64,000 nt of DNA from Anaerolineales bacterium UBA5195. GTDB taxonomy: Bacteria > Chloroflexota > Anaerolineae > Anaerolineales > Villigracilaceae. This document shows positions 59,060-64,000 of the stretch, piece by piece (positions within the stretch are counted from its first letter, which is position 1; every line of letters begins with the position of its first letter). Made by a program: the position numbers and the translations under genes. The stretch lies in the NCBI GenBank assembly GCA_002412925.1, contig DHVZ01000073.1, positions 274,276 to 338,275 on the forward strand. Reading direction: 5' to 3'. The notes below the pieces were generated by a model. The model had not been told where the DNA came from. It did no database searches and saw nothing but the letters and a program-made list of their open reading frames with translations.

Positions 59060-59524
59060 ATGCCCATCGACCCTTCCAGCTCTTCCAGCCTTGCCAGTTC
59101 TGCGGGCGGCTATGTAAAGTTTTCCGATAAGCTGACTGATTCGATTCAAGATATCACCAAGATGATCAATGAACATAAAGAGATGATCGACGCCATTCAA
59201 GATGTCGGCATCCAACTCACAGGCGCAATCGGCACGCTGCATACATTAACCGTCAAATATGCGGGAATTGCCAACGCTGTCCTGGATATGCTGCTGCCCC
59301 TCTTGAAAGGCATTCCGTTTGTCCCGCCTAAACTGTTGGAAATGGCAACAATGATGGAAAAAATCACCCAGCAGATCATCGATGACAGCGCGAAGACCTC
59401 CAAAACCATCACGGATGTCAACGCTGGCCTGAAAACCGGGGATGTTGCCCGGTTACGCGGTCATTCCGGCGAGTTACAAAAAGTGACTCAAAGTTTAACA
59501 TCCATCCTTCCAAACATAAAATAG
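59060..59524 (+). CDS. Small helical protein, unknown function
   Basis: A 154-residue, Ser-rich at the N-terminus, otherwise mostly helical protein with amphipathic stretches (DSIQDITKMINEHKEMIDAI, and a hydrophobic centre ANAVLDMLLPLLKGIPFVPP about 71-92). No membrane segment is certain. It precedes the DUF937 gene by 29 bases and shares its transcript. I do not recognise the family. Confidence 0.55.
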   Translation: MPIDPSSSSSLASSAGGYVKFSDKLTDSIQDITKMINEHKEMIDAIQDVGIQLTGAIGTLHTLTVKYAGIANAVLDMLLPLLKGIPFVPPKLLEMATMMEKITQQIIDDSAKTSKTITDVNAGLKTGDVARLRGHSGELQKVTQSLTSILPNIK

Positions 59525-59553
59525 AAAACACTAAACGAGACAGGAGAACCTCA

Positions 59554-60144
59554 ATGGATACACTCACGCAACAACTTTTACGGCAATTAGCCGGGGGAGC
59601 AGTCTCCCAAATCGGTCAGAAGATTGGCGCAGATGAACAAACCACGAATTCAGCGATGGCGGCGGCAATCCCCTTGCTGATCTCAGCCCTGGCGAAGAAC
59701 GCTTCCGAACCAACTGGCGCGCAGGCCCTCTATCAGGCTGTGGCGAAAGACCACGATGGCTCGATTCTGAATAATGTGGAAGGTTTTCTCGGAAATCCGC
59801 AGGCCGCAAATGGCGCCGGGATTCTGAATCATGTTCTGGGCAGCCAACAGCCGACAGTTACGCAAGGGTTGACAAAGAACACCGGCCTGAATAGTGCACA
59901 GATCAGTTTACTTCTCCAAATTGCCGCGCCACTGGTGATGGGGATGCTGGGGAAACAGCAGAAGCAAGCAGGGCTGGATGCGAATGACCTATCGGGGCTT
60001 CTCGGCAGCGAAAAACAGATGGCTGAAGAATCCAATCCAGATATGATGAGCACCCTGAACAGCCTATTGGATCTGAACAAGGATGGCTCAGCCCTGGATG
60101 ATATCCTGGGTATTGCTGGTAAGTTATTCGGAGGGAAAAAATAA
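59554..60144 (+). CDS. DUF937 family protein with EF-hand-like loop
   Basis: A 196-residue protein of the DUF937 type: ADEQTTNSAMAAAIPLLISALAK and a repeat-like series of short helices, ending NSLLDLNKDGSALDDILGI where DLNKDGSALDD is a calcium-type loop common in this family. RBS AGGAGA. Role unknown; DUF937 proteins are widespread. Followed by a strong shared terminator. Confidence 0.72.
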   Translation: MDTLTQQLLRQLAGGAVSQIGQKIGADEQTTNSAMAAAIPLLISALAKNASEPTGAQALYQAVAKDHDGSILNNVEGFLGNPQAANGAGILNHVLGSQQPTVTQGLTKNTGLNSAQISLLLQIAAPLVMGMLGKQQKQAGLDANDLSGLLGSEKQMAEESNPDMMSTLNSLLDLNKDGSALDDILGIAGKLFGGKK

Positions 60145-60178
60145 GCCCTGGAATCCGCAGCTAATCTTTCGGGGACAA

Positions 60179-60221
60179 AAAATTGCGGTGCGCTCGACCT
60201 GAAGCGCACCGCAATTTTTTT
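60179..60221. terminator. Strong bidirectional terminator
   Basis: AAAATTGCGGTGCGCT (60179-60194) and AGCGCACCGCAATTTT (60203-60218) form a 16-bp stem with T tract. It separates the DUF937 gene from the convergent DUF3597 gene. Confidence 0.9.
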
Positions 60222-60270
60222 ACGAACTGCTCTCGGTTAGATTTGACCAATCCAACCGAGAAACGAAAGC

Positions 60271-60849
60271 TTACAGCTGTTCGCGGCGATCTGGACGATC
60301 TGCCGAGGAGCGGACTGGCGCAGCATCCTCAGATTGCAAGAGCGCTGCGGGAATATTCCCGCCATTCTCGGCAATCTTCTGAAGGACAGTCTGGTGCAGC
60401 CAGGTGTTCATGCTGGCAGAATCATTCATCAAGTTGGCAGGGCAGCCAAGTTCAGTCGCAAGTTCCTTGCGGGCATCAAAGCTGCTATCCAAATCCAAAA
60501 GCTTGAGCAAATCGACAATCGAAACCTTCCAATTCAGCCCGGGGTGCGATTTGGCAAGGCCTTCGAGCTTGCTAACGACATCGACGACGGGAATGGCCGC
60601 TGCCTGTACGGCCGCAGGCACAACAGAGGCAGGCGCAGCTACGGGAGTAACGGGCGCAGCCGCAGCAGCGTTCGCCTGGGCTGCAACTCTGGCCTTGGCT
60701 TCCGCGGCCGCCTTTGCCATGGCTTCGGTCACAGCGGCATCGGCCTTGGCCTTGGCCGCAGCATCAGCGGCAGCATTGGGGGCCGCCGCAGGTGTCTCGG
60801 ATTTCTTCCCAAGGCCGATCTTTTGAAGAATAGAACTAAAGATACTCAT
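60271..60849 (-). CDS. DUF3597 family protein
   Basis: A 192-residue protein: N-terminal FSSILQKIGLGKK, an Ala-rich low-complexity linker (about 18-85, almost all Ala/Pro/Lys/Val), then the DUF3597 domain VVDVVSKLEGLAKSHPGLNWKVSIVDLLKLLDLDSSFDARKELATELG and ending MNTWLHQTVLQKIAENGGNIPAAL. RBS AAGGAG. It is predicted cytosolic; its function is not known. A TATAAT box upstream on the minus strand (around 60914) may be part of its promoter. Confidence 0.75.
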   Translation of the reverse strand: MSIFSSILQKIGLGKKSETPAAAPNAAADAAAKAKADAAVTEAMAKAAAEAKARVAAQANAAAAAPVTPVAAPASVVPAAVQAAAIPVVDVVSKLEGLAKSHPGLNWKVSIVDLLKLLDLDSSFDARKELATELGCPANLMNDSASMNTWLHQTVLQKIAENGGNIPAALLQSEDAAPVRSSADRPDRREQL

Positions 60850-61111
60850 GTCAACTCCTTTGGGTCTAATGGTTAAGCAGGTTGTTCAAATGAACAATTA
60901 TTTTCAATAAAATTATATCAAGATTTCCCATCCTGATTGCAATGACTTTCCCTGGGTCTCCAGGGTTTTCCGATAAAGGTGCCGCAGCCTGGGGTCTTAC
61001 CACAGAGATTCCCCAAGAACTTTTTTAGATAAGACACTGCCCAATAGTGCTATACTTTTATCAAGATCCTCAAGAGAGATCACGCCTGTAAAATGACATT
61101 CGAGGAGGAAC

Positions 61112-62122
61112 ATGGATTCCACGATCATTCGCCGGACAATTATCGAAGACATTATCCGCTTGCGGAGGCGGATCGAAAAGTCGCGTATTCCCGCAAAGCA
61201 TGTTGACCGAAACCTGATCATCGGCACCTGGAATCTCAGAGCTTTTGGCGATATTTACCGACAACTGGAGGAGAATCCCGGCAACCCCAAGCGAAATTTG
61301 CGCGCAATGGCCTATATCGCTGAAATTGTGCGCCGTTTCGATGTACTCGCCATTCAGGAAGTGAAACGCGACACATCCGGGGTAAGAATGTTGGTCAAAG
61401 AACTCTTGGGTTCCAACTGGGGAATCATCATCAGCGATGTGGCAGGCGGCTCAAAAGGGAACAACGAAAGGCTGGCCTTTATTTACGACAAGCGCCGCGT
61501 GCAGCCCTCCGGTCTGGCCGGAGAAATTGTGCTTCCGCCCACGGCTGATGGCAACCCAGCCCAGCAATTCGATCGAACGCCCTATATCGTTGGCTTTCAA
61601 GCCGGGCAGGAAAAATTTTCATTATTGACCACACATATCCGTTATGGGAAAAACCCAACCGACCGGATGGGCGAAATCAGCGCCCTGGCGCAGTATATTG
61701 CCGCCGAGATTCGCAAACGCGCCACGCCCAGCTCCGAGGAAAGTAACCTGATTGTGCTGGGCGATTTCAATATCGATGACCGCGGAAACAATCCCCTTTT
61801 CCAAGCCTTTGTCTATACGGGGCTGATGGTACCGGCCGAGTTGCTAAACCTGAAAACCACTTACAACACCAAACCCAAATTCTATGACCAGATTGCGTGG
61901 TTCATGGATGGGCTGGACCTGCTCAGCGAGGGGCGGGCAGGCGTGATTGATTTTAGCGGATCTGTTTTCAGAGAAATGACCCTCGAGCAGATGTCCTTCC
62001 GCTTGTCAGATCATCTACCTCTCTGGGTGGAGTTCATCATCGACCGCACCAGCGAAAGAATGGCAAAAGAGCTGGGGTTTGACCCGGCAGCGCCGAATCC
62101 CTTTGCTTCGGTACCGGATTAA
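61112..62122 (+). CDS. Endonuclease/exonuclease/phosphatase-fold protein
   Basis: A 336-residue DNase I-like protein. Catalytic blocks: LIIGTWNLRAFGDI (Asn), VLAIQEVKRD (metal Glu), LLTTHIRYG (His), LIVLGDFNIDDRGNN (Asp-Asn), and RLSDHLPLWVEF (final Asp-His). All parts of the two-metal site are present. Members cleave nucleic acids, lipids or phosphoinositides; the substrate is not clear. The first 40 residues are extra and highly charged (IIRRTIIEDIIRLRRRIEKS). The following ppk2 gene begins 43 bases after. Confidence 0.83.
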   Translation: MDSTIIRRTIIEDIIRLRRRIEKSRIPAKHVDRNLIIGTWNLRAFGDIYRQLEENPGNPKRNLRAMAYIAEIVRRFDVLAIQEVKRDTSGVRMLVKELLGSNWGIIISDVAGGSKGNNERLAFIYDKRRVQPSGLAGEIVLPPTADGNPAQQFDRTPYIVGFQAGQEKFSLLTTHIRYGKNPTDRMGEISALAQYIAAEIRKRATPSSEESNLIVLGDFNIDDRGNNPLFQAFVYTGLMVPAELLNLKTTYNTKPKFYDQIAWFMDGLDLLSEGRAGVIDFSGSVFREMTLEQMSFRLSDHLPLWVEFIIDRTSERMAKELGFDPAAPNPFASVPD

Positions 62123-62165
62123 GCGAATGAGTGAAAAGATGGAAAGTTGGGTGAAGGAGCCAAAG

Positions 62166-62981
62166 ATGAGTCTAAACATGAAAAAATACAAGGTCAAGCC
62201 CGATACAAAAACCGACCTCTCAAAATGGGATCCAAACGAAACCGGCGATTTCAAAGACGGTAAGGAGGCAGGGCTGGCGGAGATTGAGAGATTAACCGCC
62301 CGACTGGGAGAACTGCAGGAACTCCTTTATGCTGAAGGCAAGCACAAGATTCTGGTTGTGATCCAGGCAATGGATACCGGCGGCAAAGATGGCGTCATCC
62401 GCCGCGTATTTTCGGGTATCAATCCACAGGGCGTTCGTGTTGCCGGCTTCAAGGTGCCGACCCCCGAAGAGCTGGCGCACGATTACCTATGGCGCGTTCA
62501 TAAAGTTGTTCCCGGCAAGGGAGAGCTGGTCATCTTCAACCGCAGCCATTATGAAGATGTGCTCGTGGTACGTGTCCACGAGATCGTCCCGTCCGAAGTG
62601 TGGGGTCAGCGCTACGAACAGATCAACGACTTTGAGCGCCTGCTGGTCGAAAACGGGACGACCATTTTGAAATTCTACCTGCACATCGACCTGGACGAGC
62701 AAAAAGAACGCTTACAGGCCCGCCTCGATGACCCCACCAAACATTGGAAATTTCGCCTGGGCGATCTGGAAGAGCGCAAACGCTGGCCCGCTTACATGCA
62801 GGCTTATGAAGCTGTGTTCAAGAAGACCAGCACAGCCCGCGCGCCCTGGTATATTGTGCCCGCCAACCGCAAGTGGTACCGCGACCTGGTAATTTCATCC
62901 ATTCTGGTTGAGACACTGGAAGGTCTGAAGATGGAATACCCGCCAGCCGAAGAAAACCTGGCTGGCGTGGTGGTCGAATAA
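62166..62981 (+). CDS. ppk2: Polyphosphate kinase 2
   Basis: A 271-residue single-domain PPK2 (start MSLNMKKYKV at 62166 with AAGGAG; earlier in-frame ATGs lie inside the preceding gene). Seen: ILVVIQAMDTGGKDGVIRRVF (Walker A region), VPTPEELAHDYLWRVHKVVPGKGE, LVIFNRSHYEDVLVVRVHE (Walker B type), and YIVPANRKWYRDLVIS. PPK2 enzymes use polyphosphate to phosphorylate nucleotides (AMP, ADP or GDP) or make polyphosphate from them. The direction and nucleotide are not told by the sequence. Confidence 0.9.
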   Translation: MSLNMKKYKVKPDTKTDLSKWDPNETGDFKDGKEAGLAEIERLTARLGELQELLYAEGKHKILVVIQAMDTGGKDGVIRRVFSGINPQGVRVAGFKVPTPEELAHDYLWRVHKVVPGKGELVIFNRSHYEDVLVVRVHEIVPSEVWGQRYEQINDFERLLVENGTTILKFYLHIDLDEQKERLQARLDDPTKHWKFRLGDLEERKRWPAYMQAYEAVFKKTSTARAPWYIVPANRKWYRDLVISSILVETLEGLKMEYPPAEENLAGVVVE

Positions 62982-63040
62982 GCTGAGAGCCTGTCCGAAA
63001 GTTTTTTGTCGCCAAACCGCGCGATAGAGACGATAAACCC

Positions 63041-63349
63041 ATGACAAAATCCGCCGATGAAGCCATCCGCGCCGCGATGGAGCGCGGAGAGTTCGACAAC
63101 CTGCCCAACAAAGGCAAAAAGCTGGATCTGGATGATTATTTCAACACCCCCGAAGACCTGCGACTTGGGTTTTCGGTTTTGAAAAACGCGGATTATGTCC
63201 CCGAAGAAGTGCAACTGCTCAAGGAGATTGGGGAATTGCAGGAAAGGCTGGCGCAAGCCAACGAAGAGTCTGAGCGGAAAAAGCTGCTGAAAGAGAGCGA
63301 AGGTCGCCGTCTCAAGTACAACCTGCTGATCGAACGGTTTAGGAAATGA
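63041..63349 (+). CDS. DUF1992 (DnaJ-C28-type) domain protein
   Basis: A 102-residue protein with the DUF1992 pattern IRAAMERGEFDNLPNKGKKLDLDDYF, GFSVLKNADYVPEEVQLLKEI and a helical C-terminus. Found in the DnaJ homologue C28 family and in many bacteria as a lone domain. It is cytosolic and of unknown role. The stop codon lies in the half-element TGACTGTCACTT (63348-63359). Confidence 0.8.
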   Translation: MTKSADEAIRAAMERGEFDNLPNKGKKLDLDDYFNTPEDLRLGFSVLKNADYVPEEVQLLKEIGELQERLAQANEESERKKLLKESEGRRLKYNLLIERFRK

Positions 63350-63363
63350 CTGTCACTTGGGGT

Positions 63364-63591
63364 TCAGAGAGCTTCCAACTTCTCCCCCACCAGACACAAC
63401 CAATCCAGCCAACTTTGGAGCTGATCGCTGGCTTCAATTGTATCCAGCGGATTCTCAAAGAGCGTCCCGCCTTCCAGGCTGAGTTTGACGTACTGTTTGG
63501 TGGTCAATAAAGACTGCTGCAGGACCGGCGACTGGAGCAGCCGGACAACGACATCGGGCGGTTCAGACCGAAAGTGAGAAAGGAGTGACAG
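63364..63591 (-). pseudogene. Short open frame without a usable start, possible gene relic
   Basis: On the minus strand, codons from 63591 to the TGA at 63364 are open and read like protein (VRLLQSPVLQQSLLTTKQYV, later LEGGTLFENPLDTIEA). There is no ATG or GTG start and no ribosome binding site; a TTG lies inside. It abuts the palindromic element at 63584-63646. It may be the 3' remnant of a gene cut by the repeat, or a spurious frame. Confidence 0.35.
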
Positions 63592-63646
63592 TCACCTATG
63601 CGCAGAACCCCGCGGCGTAGCGAAGTGGGTAAGGTGACTGTTACTT
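63584..63646. repeat. 62-63 bp palindromic element, copy 2
   Basis: Left end AGTGACAGTCACCTATG (63584-63600) and right end reading AGTAACAGTCACCTTA on the other strand (63646-63631). Read in reverse it aligns along the length with the copy at 54381-54443. It contains the stop codon of the RAYT fragment (TAA at 63643-63641). A separate partial TGACTGTCACTT is at 63348-63359. Confidence 0.75.
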
Positions 63647-63988
63647 CTCTAAATCATCCAGAAACTTTTTTACGTCATCTGGCAGTTGGCGGGATTTCAA
63701 ATACTGAAAGAGCGATTTTTTGTATGTCTCTGCATCATCGAACTGGTTTTTGATAAATTCGCGGTCAACCAATGAACCGTTGCGTTCGCCAATCCATTCG
63801 AGATAATTTGACCAGGGCCAATCGGCGGGATCGGCCACCAGCCCATCCTTGACGGGATTGCCGTGAATATAACGGCACAAATGCAGTAAATATTCCTTGG
63901 TCAGGATCGGCTTGGCGCGAAAACGCCCTTCAAAGAGCGTACCGCTGTGCGCGTATTTCAGGTTGTAGGCTTTTGACTTTAGTTTCCG
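63641..63988 (-). pseudogene. RAYT-type (REP-associated tyrosine) transposase, 3' part
   Basis: The minus frame reads SGTLFEGRFRAKPIL, LLHLCRYIHGNPVKDGLV and PADWPWSNYLEWIGERNGS, which is the conserved C-terminal half of IS200-like/RAYT transposases (Y1_Tnp). The reading frame is open up to 63988 but meets an in-frame TAG at 63989-63991, near the window edge; the catalytic N-terminal half with the HUH pair would lie beyond it. So it is either a broken gene or one whose frame continues from another phase. The stop of this fragment is inside the palindromic element, which fits a REP/RAYT pair. Confidence 0.7.
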
Positions 63989-64000
63989 CTAACTGATCTG

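Noticed and set aside
1..64000. CRISPR array, prophage or integron
   Set aside because: No evenly spaced direct repeats, no integrase, no phage structural genes and no att-like duplications were seen.

Overview
The window reads as a chromosomal segment of a member of the Chloroflexota, probably Anaerolineae. This is an inference from gene content: a tight-adherence (Tad) export cluster with no outer-membrane secretin, a fused transaldolase/glucose-6-phosphate isomerase, a T-box controlled ileS, LuxR-type two-component signalling, and moderately GC-rich DNA dense with short operons. I see no rRNA, tRNA, CRISPR array, prophage or plasmid functions. Two genes look eroded at or near mobile repeats.

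Layout. 1-6 kb: a secreted cysteine-peptidase-like protein, a small membrane protein, a DinB-like protein, a PH/GRAM-like protein, a P1-family (DmpA-like) aminopeptidase, and a membrane protein with one intact TIR domain and a second degenerate TIR-like domain. 6-12.4 kb: a lipoprotein with a sulfite-oxidase-type molybdopterin fold, an SF1 (Upf1/IGHMBP2-like) helicase, a GH3 glycosidase and a DEAD-box RNA helicase. 12.4-20 kb: a six-repeat beta-prism-like protein with a problematic start, a HAD hydrolase on an apparently leaderless promoter, dimethylarginine dimethylaminohydrolase, a molybdenum/selenium cofactor operon (yqeB, a yqeC-mocA fusion, a second mocA-like gene), and two lipid genes (DAG-kinase type and PlsC type). 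20-25.7 kb on the minus strand: GNAT, class II aldolase and phosphatidylcholine synthase, then ileS with a clear T-box leader and promoter. 25.7-34.4 kb: a Tat-type phosphoesterase, a GH36-like alpha-galactosidase, an M15 carboxypeptidase and a pentose-phosphate operon (tkt, rpiB, tal-pgi). 34.5-40.7 kb: a coiled-coil/GRAM/zinc-ribbon protein, DUF429, a TlpA-like thioredoxin with an Lgt-like membrane partner and folB, then convergent folE, hpf and comF. 40.7-48.4 kb: the Tad machine (tadC, tadB, cpaF, cpaE, cpaB) headed by a DegS/DegU-like histidine kinase and regulator with a strong promoter. 48.4-55.6 kb: three adjoining GT-C type membrane glycosyltransferases, a DMT exporter, AlaX, and a lysine-6-dehydrogenase-like enzyme. 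55.7-64 kb: a HerA-type ATPase, small DUF proteins (DUF4332, DUF937, DUF3597), an endonuclease/exonuclease/phosphatase-fold protein, PPK2, DUF1992, and at the right edge a RAYT-type (REP-associated) transposase fragment.

Cross-cutting themes. (1) Short palindromic repeats of several families lie between genes. One 62-63 bp family has two full copies, one of which overlaps the stop codon of the RAYT fragment, which resembles a REP/RAYT pair. Another family has an intergenic copy and a copy inside the coding sequence of tal-pgi, where it encodes an in-frame insert. (2) Several proteins combine membrane or lipid-binding-like modules with signalling folds (TIR-TM-TIR, PH/GRAM-like, coiled-coil-GRAM-zinc ribbon) and have no assigned role. 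(3) Many genes on both strands have recognisable sigma-70 type promoters and intrinsic terminators, which let transcription units be drawn fairly well.

All positions come from reading the sequence directly. Family names rest on motif recognition without database searches.
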